Positions 1 to 8,039 of a stretch of 64,000 nt of DNA are shown here, piece after piece. Positions within the stretch are counted from its first letter, which is position 1. The number at the start of each line of letters is the position of its first letter. The notes below the pieces were generated by a model that searched no databases, had not been told where the DNA came from, and worked only from the letters and a program-made list of their open reading frames with translations. Location of the stretch: positions 1,736,001 through 1,800,000 of the forward strand of contig NZ_AP022616.1 in assembly GCF_010731115.1 (NCBI RefSeq), in the 5' to 3' direction. The position numbers were made by a program, and so were the translations under genes. The DNA comes from Mycolicibacterium phocaicum (GTDB lineage Bacteria > Actinomycetota > Actinomycetes > Mycobacteriales > Mycobacteriaceae).

Positions 1-288
1 GGTGGCAGCGAGGGTGCTGAGCACGTCCAGACCGGCCGTCTGCCGCCAGTCCTGGACCCGCGTCTTGCCGCCGTGGCTGATCCGCACCAGCCGGGCCTGC
101 TGCAGCCGCTTGAGCGCTTCCCGGATGGCATGCCGGTTCACCGCGAAGGCCAGGGCCAGCTCGCGCTCGGACGGCAGTGCGTCGTCGACCGCGACGCGTC
201 CGGACAGGATCTCGTCGACGAGGTGCGCGAAGACCGAGTCACTGACCGCTGACCGCGCGACAGGTGCGATGTCCATGGGGTCAATCAT
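1..288 (-). CDS. GntR/FadR-family transcriptional regulator (partial, N-terminal part)
   Basis: This is the N-terminal 96 codons of a winged-helix repressor; the gene runs off the left edge of the window, so the ligand-binding domain is not seen. The start is an ATG at 288, with a second in-frame ATG four codons later. Residues 15-75 show the GntR pattern: a helix with FAHLVDEILSGR, the typical LPSERELA motif, then a recognition helix with NRHAIREALKRLQQARLV and the wing (ISHGGKTRVQDW). The order matches the FadR subfamily. A perfect palindrome of FadR-family type lies 24 bases upstream and suggests autoregulation and possibly control of the neighbouring transporter. The effector is unknown. 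Confidence 0.85.
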   Translation of the reverse strand, partial: MIDPMDIAPVARSAVSDSVFAHLVDEILSGRVAVDDALPSERELALAFAVNRHAIREALKRLQQARLVRISHGGKTRVQDWRQTAGLDVLSTLAAT

Positions 289-303
289 CGGATTGTCGGC
301 GTT

Positions 304-328
304 AACTGGTCAACTGGTTGGACCAGTT
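304..328. promoter_or_regulatory. Probable GntR-family operator
   Basis: AACTGGT-TGG-ACCAGTT at 312-328 is a perfect 7-bp inverted repeat containing TGGTNNNACCA, the FadR-subfamily operator pattern. An extra half-site AACTGGT lies at 304-310. It sits immediately upstream of the GntR gene start at 288, so autoregulation is the simplest reading; this is inferred from position and pattern. Confidence 0.6.
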
Positions 329-347
329 ATCTGAATCACAAACACGA

Positions 348-380
348 GAATGCCCCGCGGGAAACTCCCGCGGGGCATTC
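348..380 (-). terminator. Hairpin terminator after the nitrate transporter gene
   Basis: A perfect 14-bp stem (GAATGCCCCGCGGG with its complement) and a 5-base loop lie 12 bases past the narK-like stop codon. The tail on the minus strand is only weakly U-rich. It separates the transporter from the GntR gene downstream. Confidence 0.75.
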
Positions 381-391
381 CGGCCGATTGA

Positions 392-1885
392 CTAGGTAGC
401 AGGCACGACCGCCCGGCCGACGTGCTCGCCGGTCGCCGCACGCAGGTGCGGCTGACGCAGGAACACGAACCAGGTGATGACACCGCACACCACGTAGAAG
501 GCGAGGAACACCCAGAACGCGGTGGTCGCCGAGTGGGCGGGCCCGGCGTACGACGCCCGGAGCACGATGTTGACGAGCACGCCACCGAACGCACCGACCG
601 CGCCGGCGAAGCCGATCAGCGCGCCGGACATGCTGCGCGACCACAAGGTCTTCTCCGCGGCACCCAACTCGTCCTTGCTCTGCGCCTTGGCCTCGAAGAT
701 CGACGGGATCATCTTGTACGTCGAGCCGTTACCGAGGCCGGTCAGGATGAACAGCACCATGAACGCCGTGATGTAGACGGCCATCTGGGCGCCCGTGGCC
801 GGACCCTTGGTGGCGTCGTCCCACATGCCGCCGGCGACCAGGACGGCGGTGATGGCCGTCATCGCCCCGAAGGTGTACAGCGTGATCTTGCCGCCGCCGA
901 TCTTGTCGGCCAGCTTGCCGCCGAACGGACGCGAGATCGAGCCGAGCAGCGGGCCCAGGAAGGCGATCCACGCGGTGTGGATGGAGGCGTCGAAGTTGGC
1001 CTTGGCCAGTTCCTTGGCGGCTTCCTTCGGCAGCTTGGCCACCGACGCGACGTGGTACTTATCCAGCAGCGGCGCGACGTCCTGAGCGGTGAAGTTGATG
1101 TTCAGAATCTGGGTGAACGCGAAGCTGAACCCGATGAACGAACCGAACGTGCCGATGTAGAGGAAGCACATCACCCAAGAGTTGCGGAACTTCATGGCCT
1201 CGACCATCGCCGACAGGTTCGACTTCTGTCCCTGGATGTTGTCCATGAACAGCGCGGCGCCGAGGGCCGCGGCGGCCAGCAGCACCAGGTAGATGGCACA
1301 GACGACCTCGGGGCGACGGTTGCCGAGCGTGGCGATGGTGACCAGGCCGATGATCTGGATGACCGGGACGCCGATGTTGCCGCCGCCGGCGTTCAGGCCC
1401 AGCGCCCAGCCCTTCAGCCGCTGCGGGTAGAAGGCGTTGATGTTCGTCATCGACGATGCGAAGTTACCGCCACCAAAACCGGCGACCGCGGCGACGATCA
1501 GGAACGTCGTGTACGACGTACCCGGATGCATCATGAAGTACATGGTCAGCGCGCACGGGATCGCGAGCATCAAGGCGCTGAAGATCGTGAAGTTGCGGCC
1601 ACCGAACTTGGCCGGTCCCACGGTGTAAGGAATGCGCATGAATGCGCCCACCGCGATCGGGACGGCACCCAGGACGAACTTGCCCAGCGCATCGATGCCG
1701 TAGACCGCCTGCGGCATGAACAGCACCATCACCGACCAGATGGACCACACCGAGAAGCCGACATGCTCGGCGAAGATCGACCAGATCAGGTTCCGCTTGG
1801 CGACGTCCTTGTTACCCGCGTCCCACGCAGCAACATCCTCAGCATCCCAGTGCTCGATGTCGCGGTTACGACTTAACAGACTCAC
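392..1885 (-). CDS. NarK-type nitrate/nitrite transporter (MFS)
   Basis: A 497-residue major-facilitator protein of the nitrate/nitrite porter family, predicted to move nitrate in or nitrite out across the inner membrane. Two copies of the nitrate-signature type Gly-rich motif can be seen: GFGGGNFASSMTNINAFYP near residues 135-155, running into LNAGGGNIGVPV, and a second one in the C-terminal half (LTGLGNGSTYKM). About 12 hydrophobic segments are present and the length is normal for the family. The start is a GTG at 1885 with a GGAGG ribosome-binding site six bases upstream. There are no nitrate reductase genes next to it in the window. The symbol is left blank because mycobacteria carry several NarK paralogues. 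Confidence 0.92.
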   Translation of the reverse strand: MSLLSRNRDIEHWDAEDVAAWDAGNKDVAKRNLIWSIFAEHVGFSVWSIWSVMVLFMPQAVYGIDALGKFVLGAVPIAVGAFMRIPYTVGPAKFGGRNFTIFSALMLAIPCALTMYFMMHPGTSYTTFLIVAAVAGFGGGNFASSMTNINAFYPQRLKGWALGLNAGGGNIGVPVIQIIGLVTIATLGNRRPEVVCAIYLVLLAAAALGAALFMDNIQGQKSNLSAMVEAMKFRNSWVMCFLYIGTFGSFIGFSFAFTQILNINFTAQDVAPLLDKYHVASVAKLPKEAAKELAKANFDASIHTAWIAFLGPLLGSISRPFGGKLADKIGGGKITLYTFGAMTAITAVLVAGGMWDDATKGPATGAQMAVYITAFMVLFILTGLGNGSTYKMIPSIFEAKAQSKDELGAAEKTLWSRSMSGALIGFAGAVGAFGGVLVNIVLRASYAGPAHSATTAFWVFLAFYVVCGVITWFVFLRQPHLRAATGEHVGRAVVPAT

Positions 1886-2290
1886 AGTGCCTCCAGGCCT
1901 CCCAGTACGGAAATTGGTTGGCTACATATGTACGGACGCCCCATGCCGCAGCTGTTGCCCTTCGGTGTCAGCAAAGTCAATAGGCACTCACTTGGAGGAC
2001 CCTGTGGTTGGTGACCCGCGTGATTCACAGCCGACGTTTAGACGCAACAAGCTCGAAATGTGGGGCGCGGACGCGCTGGCTGGTGCAGTGCCGCCGGCAA
2101 CAGCGCCGATCAGGTGGGTTGATCCTGGCGGAAGAGGCCGAGGAGTACGTGAGTTCACTCGTGGTGACGATCCGCGGCGGTTGTTGAACTCAGGGACCTC
2201 CGGCGGCCGGCGAAAGTACCTGGCTTCAATTACGGCGGCTGAAACGCATGGCGACTGAAGCCACGTACTTCTCTGGCGAAGTCAACGGAA
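1886..2290. other. Intergenic region upstream of the nitrate transporter
   Basis: About 400 bases with no recognised gene. It holds the transporter promoter region, including a perfect TACATATGTA palindrome at 1923-1932. An unsupported small plus-strand reading frame (GTG at 2004 to TGA at 2258, 84 codons) has a GGAGGA sequence at 1994-1999, but the protein resembles nothing I recognise and its composition is not convincing. Confidence 0.4.
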
Positions 2291-2329
2291 GAAAAAGCAC
2301 CGCCGCGACGGGAATCCGTCGCGGCGGTG
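2291..2329 (-). terminator. Rho-independent terminator of the wag31 / Rv2144c-like unit
   Basis: A 14-bp stem (CACCGCCGCGACGG and its complement, loop GAAT/ATTC) is followed on the minus strand by CTTTTTCTTC. It lies 23 bases past the stop codon of the membrane-protein gene and marks the left end of the dcw cluster. Confidence 0.9.
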
Positions 2330-2352
2330 ATCAGTGTGAAATTCGGGGCGTC

Positions 2353-2889
2353 TCAGGCCTTCTTGGCCTCGTCCTCGTCTGCCTTGGCTTCTTCGGTGCG
2401 TTCGGCTTCCTCGGCCTCTGGCTCGTCGGTCTCCTCGGCAGCGTCGTCGGCCTCGGACTCCTCCGATTCCGCGTCGGTCTCGTCGGTAGTCGCTTCGGCC
2501 TCGGCCTCGGGCTCGTCGGCCTCGGAGCTTTCGGCTTCGGCCGCTTCGGGCTCGTCAGACGACGCTTCGGGCTCGTCTTCCGAAACCTTCTCGGCCACAA
2601 CCGTTTCGGGCTCGTCGGCCGGGTAGTCCTCGACAGGTTCCGCGGCCGCTTCTTCTTCCGCCGCGTCTTCTTCGCCGGCCTCGGTGGCCAGGGCGTCGTC
2701 GACATCGGGGACGGAGTCGGCCGCCGCACCGCCGCGCGAGCGTTCCCGCAGCGCGTCGACGATGAGCAGCAGCACCCCGATGACGCTGGCGCCGATACAC
2801 ACCCAGGCGATCAGCTCATTGCTGGTGACAATCGCGGTCACCAGCGCGGTCAGCCCGATGAGGGCAAGGACCAGGGCAATGATCAGCAT
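2353..2889 (-). CDS. Small membrane protein with long acidic tail (Rv2144c-like)
   Basis: A 178-residue protein of unknown function. Residues 1-50 form two hydrophobic segments separated by a short loop (LIIALVLALIGLTALVTAIV, then IAWVCIGASVIGVLLLIVDA), followed by a basic stop-transfer stretch (LRERSR). The remaining 120 or so residues are a low-complexity cytoplasmic tail of Glu, Asp and Ala with almost no positive charge until a short Lys-rich end. The gene starts 10 bases after the wag31 stop codon and matches the M. tuberculosis position of Rv2144c. Linkage to Wag31 suggests a role at the pole or septum, but nothing in the sequence shows a function. The tail makes long spurious reading frames on the other strand. 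Confidence 0.8.
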   Translation of the reverse strand: MLIIALVLALIGLTALVTAIVTSNELIAWVCIGASVIGVLLLIVDALRERSRGGAAADSVPDVDDALATEAGEEDAAEEEAAAEPVEDYPADEPETVVAEKVSEDEPEASSDEPEAAEAESSEADEPEAEAEATTDETDAESEESEADDAAEETDEPEAEEAERTEEAKADEDEAKKA

Positions 2890-2899
2890 TGGTCAGCCG

Positions 2900-3703
2900 T
2901 CAGCTGTTGCCCCGGTTGAACTGGCCGAAGCCAGCACCTTCGCCACCGGCCGCCGAATCGGCCGGAGCGGCAGAGCCACGCTGACCGAGCTCTTCGAGCT
3001 GGGACTCCAGGTAGGTCTTGAGACGCGTGCGGTACTCGCGCTCGAACGTGCGCAGCTGCTCGAGGCGGCCTTCCAGCACCGTGCGCTGCTGGTTGATGTT
3101 GCCCATGATCTCGGTGTGCTTGCGCTCGGCGTCGGCCTGCAGGGCGTCGGCCTTGTCCTGCGCCTGGCGCAGCTGCGCCTCCGAACGGGTCTGTGCGTCG
3201 GCCAGCATGGCCTCGGCGCGCGCCTTGGCGTCGGCGACCGTGGTCTCGGCGGTGCGCTTGGCATCGCTGACCAGGGCATCGGCCTGGGCGCGGGCGTCGG
3301 CGAGGGTCTTGTCGGCCTCGGCCTTCGCCGAACCGGTGAGACGGTCGGCAGTGTCCTGGGCCAGGCTCAGGACCTTGGCCGCACGGACGTGGTGGTCCTC
3401 GCCGACCGGTGCGGCGACAGGAGCGGCCACCGGCGCGGGTGCCGCGACGGGCTCCGGCTCGGGCGCGGGGGCGGGCGGGGTGTAGACCGGCGCCGCGACC
3501 GGCTGGCCGGTGCGGGCGGACTGGAGCTCGGCGTCGAGCTCGGCGACCCGCTGCCGCAGATCGCTGTTCTCTTCGATCAGCCGGGTCAGCTCGGTCTCGA
3601 CGAGATCGAGGAATGCATCGACCTCATCCTCGTTATAACCGCGCTTGCCAATCGGCGGCTTGCTGAATGCGACGTTGTGGACGTCAGCCGGAGTTAGCGG
3701 CAT
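2900..3703 (-). CDS. wag31: Polar growth protein Wag31 (DivIVA)
   Basis: DivIVA-family scaffold of 267 residues that gathers at negatively curved membrane at the poles and directs peptidoglycan and mycolate synthesis there. The N-terminal lipid-binding domain is clear: [20 protein letters not shown] and [15 protein letters not shown] at residues 1-36, then a first coiled coil to about residue 62. A Pro/Ala-rich linker (about residues 65-105) contains a Thr-Pro pair near residue 75, close to where the M. tuberculosis phosphosite lies. A long coiled coil rich in Ala, Glu and Lys follows to about residue 240. The ATG at 3703 is chosen over a longer in-frame start at 3733 because it gives the conserved N-terminus and has an AAGGGGGC site upstream. 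Confidence 0.97.
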   Translation of the reverse strand: MPLTPADVHNVAFSKPPIGKRGYNEDEVDAFLDLVETELTRLIEENSDLRQRVAELDAELQSARTGQPVAAPVYTPPAPAPEPEPVAAPAPVAAPVAAPVGEDHHVRAAKVLSLAQDTADRLTGSAKAEADKTLADARAQADALVSDAKRTAETTVADAKARAEAMLADAQTRSEAQLRQAQDKADALQADAERKHTEIMGNINQQRTVLEGRLEQLRTFEREYRTRLKTYLESQLEELGQRGSAAPADSAAGGEGAGFGQFNRGNS

Positions 3704-3740
3704 CTTCTGCCCCCTTGCAGTCTGGACCGTCAATCGGTGT

Positions 3741-3772
3741 CAAAGTGTAGAGCGATCAAAGTGTAGAGCGAT
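3741..3772 (-). promoter_or_regulatory. Tandem 16-bp repeat with duplicated -10-like element upstream of wag31
   Basis: The 16-base unit CAAAGTGTAGAGCGAT occurs twice head to tail (3741-3756 and 3757-3772). On the minus strand each copy gives TACACT, which fits the mycobacterial TANNNT -10 pattern, about 40-60 bases upstream of the wag31 start. No good -35 match is visible. I infer a duplicated wag31 promoter element. Confidence 0.45.
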
Positions 3773-3910
3773 CGTGGAGTAACTGGCGTCCATCCTGTCA
3801 CAGCAGACCCGGCGGTTGCAGGCGAGGTCCGGAATTAAGAACGAATTTCAATGTTTCATTGGAATTCGGCAACGCTGCCCGGCGCTCGACACCGAATTGA
3901 CCAAAACGAA

Positions 3911-3950
3911 AGAAGCGCATTAATTACATAAATGTAATTAATGCGCTTCT
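3911..3950 (-). terminator. AT-rich hairpin terminator after yggT
   Basis: A perfect 18-bp stem (AGAAGCGCATTAATTACA and its complement) with a TAAA loop, followed on the minus strand by TTCGTTTTGG. It lies 22 bases past the yggT stop and upstream of the wag31 promoter repeats, so wag31 is probably transcribed separately. Confidence 0.75.
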
Positions 3951-3972
3951 GCAGGTCAGGGGAACGTCGCGG

Positions 3973-4281
3973 TCAGGCCCCGACCTGATCGAAAGACAGC
4001 CGCATGCCGATGAACACCACCATGAGCAGCACCACGATGGACAAGTCGACCCGGACCGGTCCGATGGTCAGCGGCGGGATCAAGCGCCGCAACAGCTTCA
4101 CCGGAGGATCGGTCACCGTCATGATCACTTCGAGGATCACCACGGTCAGTCCCCTCGGCTGCCAGTCCCGGCTGAATCCGCGGATGAACTCCACCACCAC
4201 ACGGGCGATCAACAGCAGCCAGAAGACGAACAGCGCAAAACCCAGAATGTCGAAGAACAGGGTCAATGCAACAGACCTCAC
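3973..4281 (-). CDS. YggT-family membrane protein (Rv2146c-like)
   Basis: A 102-residue integral membrane protein of the YggT family, found beside sepF and divIVA in many Gram-positive bacteria. Two hydrophobic blocks (residues 5-30 and 78-95) flank a conserved loop containing TDPPVKLLRRLIP at about residues 57-69, the family hallmark. Function is not settled; the family has been linked to osmotic stress and to the divisome. The GTG at 4281 gives the length listed; a TTG at 4266 gives a protein closer to the M. tuberculosis form and has a GAGG sequence at a suitable distance, so the start is uncertain by five codons. Confidence 0.88.
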   Translation of the reverse strand: MRSVALTLFFDILGFALFVFWLLLIARVVVEFIRGFSRDWQPRGLTVVILEVIMTVTDPPVKLLRRLIPPLTIGPVRVDLSIVVLLMVVFIGMRLSFDQVGA

Positions 4282-4292
4282 TAGCGCGGGAA

Positions 4293-4373
4293 AAGCGCCG
4301 ACTGTTGTCGGCGCTTGAGAGCGAGCCTACCTAACGCAGACCCCTCCGGCCGGGGGCCGAAGGGGTCTTGCGT
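4293..4373 (-). terminator. Two hairpins between sepF and yggT
   Basis: Two inverted repeats lie in the 118-base gap. The first met by leftward transcription (4335-4373, ACGCAGACCCC type stem with GGGGTCTTGCGT) is long and imperfect. The second (4293-4316, AAGCGCCGAC with its complement and loop AACA) is followed by TTTTCCC and looks like an intrinsic terminator or attenuator reducing read-through into yggT. Confidence 0.6.
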
Positions 4374-4399
4374 AGAGCTGTTCGGTGATACCAGGGGTG

Positions 4400-5038
4400 C
4401 TACTGGTAGCTGTAGAAGCCCGCCTCCGCGATCCGGCGACGCTCTTCGGCGCTGACGTCGACGTCGGCCGGCGAGAGCAGGAAGACCTTGGTGGCGACCT
4501 TGTCGAACGAACCGCGCAGCGCGAAGGCCAGGCCAGCCGCGAAGTCGACGAGGCGCTTGGCGTCGGCGTTGTCCATCGACACCAGGTCCATGATCACCGG
4601 GGTGCCGTCGCGGAAGCGCTCACCGATGGTGCGGGCCTCGCTGTAGTCCTTGGGACGCAGGGTCGTGATCTTGGCCAGGGCGCTGCCGGCCTCGAACAGC
4701 TCGGCCATGCGGCGGGGCTCCATGGCGACGGCGCCACGGGTGGCACCACGCAGGGTGTTGAAGCGCGGACGCTCGAACTCACGCGGGCCACGGGCGGGCA
4801 TCTCGTCGTAGCCACCGCGGTAACCCATTGGGGCACTTTCGTATTCGCGGCCCATGCGGTCGTCGTAGCCGCGCGGCTCACCGCGGCCGTAGTCCTCGTC
4901 CTCGAAACGCTCGTCGCGGGGGCGGCGCGGGGCCTGGTAGGAGCGCGATGGACGCTCTTCGTCGTCGTAGTACTCGTCGTCATAGTCGTCCATCGGCGCC
5001 ATACCGAAGTAGGCCTTGACCTTGTGCAGTGTGCTCAT
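4400..5038 (-). CDS. sepF: Cell division protein SepF
   Basis: FtsZ membrane anchor and Z-ring regulator of 212 residues. The N-terminal amphipathic membrane-binding helix is [13 protein letters not shown] (1-13). It is followed by a long disordered linker rich in Asp, Tyr, Arg and Gly (14-105), which is typical of actinobacterial SepF. The globular beta-alpha domain starts around residue 120 and includes [44 protein letters not shown] and [13 protein letters not shown]. It lies in the order ftsZ-pgeF-yggS-sepF-yggT-wag31, as in M. tuberculosis. Upstream, AGTCAC-like motifs are repeated between 5065 and 5105, which may belong to its promoter. Confidence 0.97.
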   Translation of the reverse strand: MSTLHKVKAYFGMAPMDDYDDEYYDDEERPSRSYQAPRRPRDERFEDEDYGRGEPRGYDDRMGREYESAPMGYRGGYDEMPARGPREFERPRFNTLRGATRGAVAMEPRRMAELFEAGSALAKITTLRPKDYSEARTIGERFRDGTPVIMDLVSMDNADAKRLVDFAAGLAFALRGSFDKVATKVFLLSPADVDVSAEERRRIAEAGFYSYQ

Positions 5039-5103
5039 CGGATGCCCCTAGCTAAAAATGTGGTGTCTGGTGACTGTGATGTAAGTGTGACTGGAGTGAC
5101 TAC

Positions 5104-5907
5104 TCATGGTGACGTTAGAGGACGCGGTCCCATTAACGCGGTACCGACACGCACACACGTTGACCCGTGTCGCACTGCAACTTCCAGGTCATTCGACATG
5201 CCCGCGGACAGGCCCAGCCGGTATGGGTATTGCGTTTGGACCCTGAGCAATTCAGCCTCCAGTCGCGCAAACTCCGCGTCGGCCGCGCTGGCCAGCGGCG
5301 GGATCGCCATCAGGCCCGCCAGACCCAGGCCCGGCGCGGCATCCGCGGCAGCACACAGTTCGTCGACCAGGTCCGGTCGGTCCACCGGCACACCGCCGCG
5401 CGCCGGATCCCCGTCGAGGCTGACCTGGATATAGACCTGCAATGGCTCGGACCTGCGGCCTTGGTCCAATGCTTCGACCGCGCCGCGCGACAGCGTGGCG
5501 ATCAACGGCGCGGTGTCGACCGAATGCGCCACCGCCGCCCAGCGCGCCACCGCCCGCGCTTTGTTGCGTTGAATTCGGCCGATCATGTGCCACCGAATTA
5601 CATTGTTCGACTCTATGTTCGATGACGCATCCAACAATTCGCCGGGCGCTGTGATCAATTTCTTGTCCGACAACGCGGCCGAGACCTCGGCGACTTTGCC
5701 CGCCGCTTCCTGCTCCCGCGATTCACCGAATGCCCGGCAGCCCAATCCGAACAGTGCGACAACATCACTCGCCGGAAAGAATTTGGTGACCGGAAGAAAT
5801 TCGATGTCGGCCCGATCCCGGCCGGCAGCCGCCGCGGCAGCGTCGATCCGCGCCTGAATCCGGGCCAGCGACGCGGCCAGTTCGGCCTCGCGCGGCGCGC
5901 CGGTCAT
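5104..5907 (-). CDS. YggS/PROSC-family pyridoxal phosphate homeostasis protein
   Basis: A 267-residue PLP-binding protein with a single alanine-racemase-like barrel. The PLP lysine lies in FLPVTKFFPASDVV (about residues 40-53), and GLGCRAFGESREQEAAGK follows. Later motifs are WHMIGRIQRNKARAV and the C-terminal LSAGMSNDLEVAVRHGSTCVRVGTALMG with the phosphate-binding pattern. The family buffers free PLP and affects amino-acid metabolism. The start chosen, ATG at 5907, overlaps the pgeF stop by four bases (ATGA). A longer form from 5916 is possible but has no advantage. Operon with pgeF and sepF is likely. Confidence 0.93.
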   Translation of the reverse strand: MTGAPREAELAASLARIQARIDAAAAAAGRDRADIEFLPVTKFFPASDVVALFGLGCRAFGESREQEAAGKVAEVSAALSDKKLITAPGELLDASSNIESNNVIRWHMIGRIQRNKARAVARWAAVAHSVDTAPLIATLSRGAVEALDQGRRSEPLQVYIQVSLDGDPARGGVPVDRPDLVDELCAAADAAPGLGLAGLMAIPPLASAADAEFARLEAELLRVQTQYPYRLGLSAGMSNDLEVAVRHGSTCVRVGTALMGPRPLTSP

Positions 5908-6614
5908 TCCATCCACACCACCGACGCCAGCCGCCCGGTCGGGGCGCCACGTCGGTGGCTGAACAGATTCGGATCGTCGACCGTGCAGCGCGGGTCGATG
6001 TCGATGGCCTTGATACCCAGACCGGCCAGCTGCTTGGCGATGCCCGCCCGCAGATCCAGACCGACTGTGCCGCGCGCGGTGGTGGTGATACTGCCCGGCA
6101 GCACCGCCTCGACGTCGTCGGCCATCTCGTAGGGCACCTCATAGTTGCGCCCGCTGACCGCCGGGCCCAGCAGCACCGAGATGTCCTGCACCTGCGCACC
6201 GAGTTTCTGCATCGCCTCGACCGTGCGCAGCACCACGCCCTTCTGCGCGCCGACCCGTCCGGCATGCACGGCGCCCACCACACCAGCGCGTGCATCACCC
6301 AACAGCACCGGCACGCAGTCGGCCGTGATCACCGCGAGCGGAAGCCGCGGCGTCGCGGTGACCAGGGCGTCGGTGTTGTCGTAGGCTCCCCCGGCTCCAG
6401 TTCCGGGGCCCTCGACAACTTCGACATGGTCACCGTGCACCTGGTTCATCCACACCAGCGGGCCGTGCCCGATGGCCTCGGCCAGCCGAGTCCGGTTGGC
6501 CGCCACGGCCTTTGGCTCGTCGCCGACGTGGTCACCCAGGTTGAACGTGTCGAACGGGGCCTTCGAGACCCCGCCCGCACGCGTCGTAGTCACTCTGCGG
6601 ATACGGAACGTCAC
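5904..6614 (-). CDS. pgeF: Peptidoglycan editing factor PgeF (YfiH/laccase-domain)
   Basis: A 236-residue polyphenol-oxidase-fold enzyme, formerly called multicopper oxidase domain. In other bacteria it removes wrongly incorporated serine-containing muropeptide precursors, or acts on purine nucleosides. The zinc/copper ligand set is visible: NQVHGD (about residues 57-62), TADCVP (about 97-102) and AVHAGR (about 116-121), plus the family ending DPRCTVDDPNLFSHRR. The start is a GTG at 6614, 42 bases after ftsZ. Location between ftsZ and the YggS-like gene is conserved across actinobacteria, so co-expression with division genes is expected. Confidence 0.92.
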   Translation of the reverse strand: MTFRIRRVTTTRAGGVSKAPFDTFNLGDHVGDEPKAVAANRTRLAEAIGHGPLVWMNQVHGDHVEVVEGPGTGAGGAYDNTDALVTATPRLPLAVITADCVPVLLGDARAGVVGAVHAGRVGAQKGVVLRTVEAMQKLGAQVQDISVLLGPAVSGRNYEVPYEMADDVEAVLPGSITTTARGTVGLDLRAGIAKQLAGLGIKAIDIDPRCTVDDPNLFSHRRGAPTGRLASVVWME

Positions 6615-6656
6615 GATGACAAATTTATCCGGCGTATCCGCGCCACTCGATCACTG

Positions 6657-7832
6657 TCAGTGCTTCATGAACGGCGGCACGTCGACGTCGTCATCGTCGT
6701 CGCCACGGCCGCCGACGCTCACCGTCACACCATTGGTCGCAGCCGGCACAGTGCCCGGGTCGGCGTTGAACGCACCGACCTTGCCCGCGCTCGCCGCCCC
6801 GAAGGTCTGTGCGCGGTGCGCACCACCGGCAGCCGGCGTCGCCGTCGCACCCGGCACCGCCGAAGTGACGGGCTTGCGGCTCTGGCCGGCGGTGTCGAAC
6901 CCGGCCGCGATGACCGTGACGCGAACCTCGTCACCCAGCGAATCGTCGATGACGGTTCCGAAGATGATGTTGGCCTCGGGGTGGGCGGCATCCTGCACCA
7001 GCGACGCGGCCTCGTTGATCTCGAACAGACCCAGGTCGCTGCCACCGGCCACCGACATCAGCACGCCCTGCGCGCCGTCCATCGAGGCCTCGAGCAGCGG
7101 CGAGTTGATGGCGATCTCGGCGGCCTTGAGAGCGCGACCGTCGCCGCGGGCCGAACCGATGCCCATCAACGCCGTGCCGGCGCTGCTCATGACGCCCTTG
7201 ACGTCGGCGAAGTCGACGTTGATCAGACCCGGGGTCGTGATCAGGTCCGTGATGCCCTGCACACCGTTGAGCAGCACCTCGTCGGCGCTGCGGAACGCGT
7301 CCATCAGCGAGACGGCGGCGTCGCCCATCTGCAGCAGGCGGTCGTTGGGGATGACGATCAGGGTGTCGCAGCTCTCGCGCAGCGCCTGGATGCCCAGCTC
7401 GGCCTGGTTCGAGCGGCGCTTGCCCTCGAAAGAGAACGGGCGGGTGACGACACCGACGGTCAGCGCGCCGAGCTTGCGGGCGATGCCGGCGACGACGGGC
7501 GCGCCACCGGTACCGGTACCACCGCCCTCACCGGCGGTGACGAACACCATGTCGGCGCCGCGCAGCAGCTCCTCGATCTCGTCCTTGGCGTCCTCGGCGG
7601 CCTTGCGCCCGACCTCGGGGTCGGCGCCGGCGCCCAGGCCACGCGTCGAGTCGCGACCGACGTCGAGCTTGACGTCCGCCTCACTGAGCAGCAGCGCCTG
7701 CGCGTCGGTGTTGATCGCGATGAACTCGACGCCGCGAAGGCCCTGTTCGATCATGCGGTTGACGGCGTTGACGCCGCCGCCGCCGACACCGATCACCTTG
7801 ATGACGGCGAGGTAGTTATGCGGGGGTGTCAT
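6657..7832 (-). CDS. ftsZ: Cell division GTPase FtsZ
   Basis: Tubulin-like GTPase of 391 residues that forms the Z ring. The nucleotide-binding glycine motif is at residues 103-109 (GGGTGTG), preceded by [12 protein letters not shown] at 16-27. The T7 synergy loop NVDFADV lies near residue 205, and [27 protein letters not shown] forms the C-terminal domain. A variable linker leads to an acidic run and a conserved C-terminal peptide, [10 protein letters not shown], which is the SepF/FtsW docking site. The start ATG at 7832 is preceded by GGGAGGAAG on the minus strand. The length is close to the usual 379-390. Confidence 0.98.
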   Translation of the reverse strand: MTPPHNYLAVIKVIGVGGGGVNAVNRMIEQGLRGVEFIAINTDAQALLLSEADVKLDVGRDSTRGLGAGADPEVGRKAAEDAKDEIEELLRGADMVFVTAGEGGGTGTGGAPVVAGIARKLGALTVGVVTRPFSFEGKRRSNQAELGIQALRESCDTLIVIPNDRLLQMGDAAVSLMDAFRSADEVLLNGVQGITDLITTPGLINVDFADVKGVMSSAGTALMGIGSARGDGRALKAAEIAINSPLLEASMDGAQGVLMSVAGGSDLGLFEINEAASLVQDAAHPEANIIFGTVIDDSLGDEVRVTVIAAGFDTAGQSRKPVTSAVPGATATPAAGGAHRAQTFGAASAGKVGAFNADPGTVPAATNGVTVSVGGRGDDDDDVDVPPFMKH

Positions 7833-8039
7833 CTGACGTCTTCCTCCCTGGCTCGGTTTGTCCTGAGCAAAACTTCTCGAATCAAAACCCTAAACCTCAA
7901 CCATAGGGTTAGAGTTATGTCAAGTTGTTCCGCGCAAACAGAACGGTAGGCCGCGGCCACGCCGCAGCCGTGCAGGCGCGCCGAGAGTTCACGTGATTTT
8001 TCTTGGCCTGGGCGAGCTCAGCGACGGGAAGTCGATGAG
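7833..8039 (-). promoter_or_regulatory. ftsZ upstream region with promoter-like elements
   Basis: The 207 bases between ftsQ and ftsZ hold an AT-richer stretch. On the minus strand a TTGACA hexamer (plus-strand 7918-7923) is followed by TAACTCTAACCCTATGG. An inverted repeat AACCCTA/TAGGGTT occupies 7886-7910. ftsZ is known to have its own promoters in mycobacteria; the exact start sites cannot be fixed by eye. Confidence 0.5.

Noticed and set aside
2004..2258. Possible 84-codon gene with GGAGGA upstream in the gap left of wag31
   Set aside because: The only support is one ribosome-binding-like sequence; the protein has no recognisable feature and odd composition, so it is not called.
2248..2919. 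Gly/Leu/Phe-rich plus-strand reading frame that looks like a repetitive membrane or PE_PGRS-like protein
   Set aside because: It is the complement of the acidic Glu/Asp/Ala tail of the Rv2144c-like gene; the repeats come from GAG/GAC codons on the other strand.
5955..7949. A plus-strand reading frame of over 660 codons opposite pgeF and ftsZ
   Set aside because: It is the antisense shadow of GC-rich coding DNA; the translation is Arg/His/Gly/Asp-rich with no domain, and the other strand encodes clear FtsZ and PgeF.
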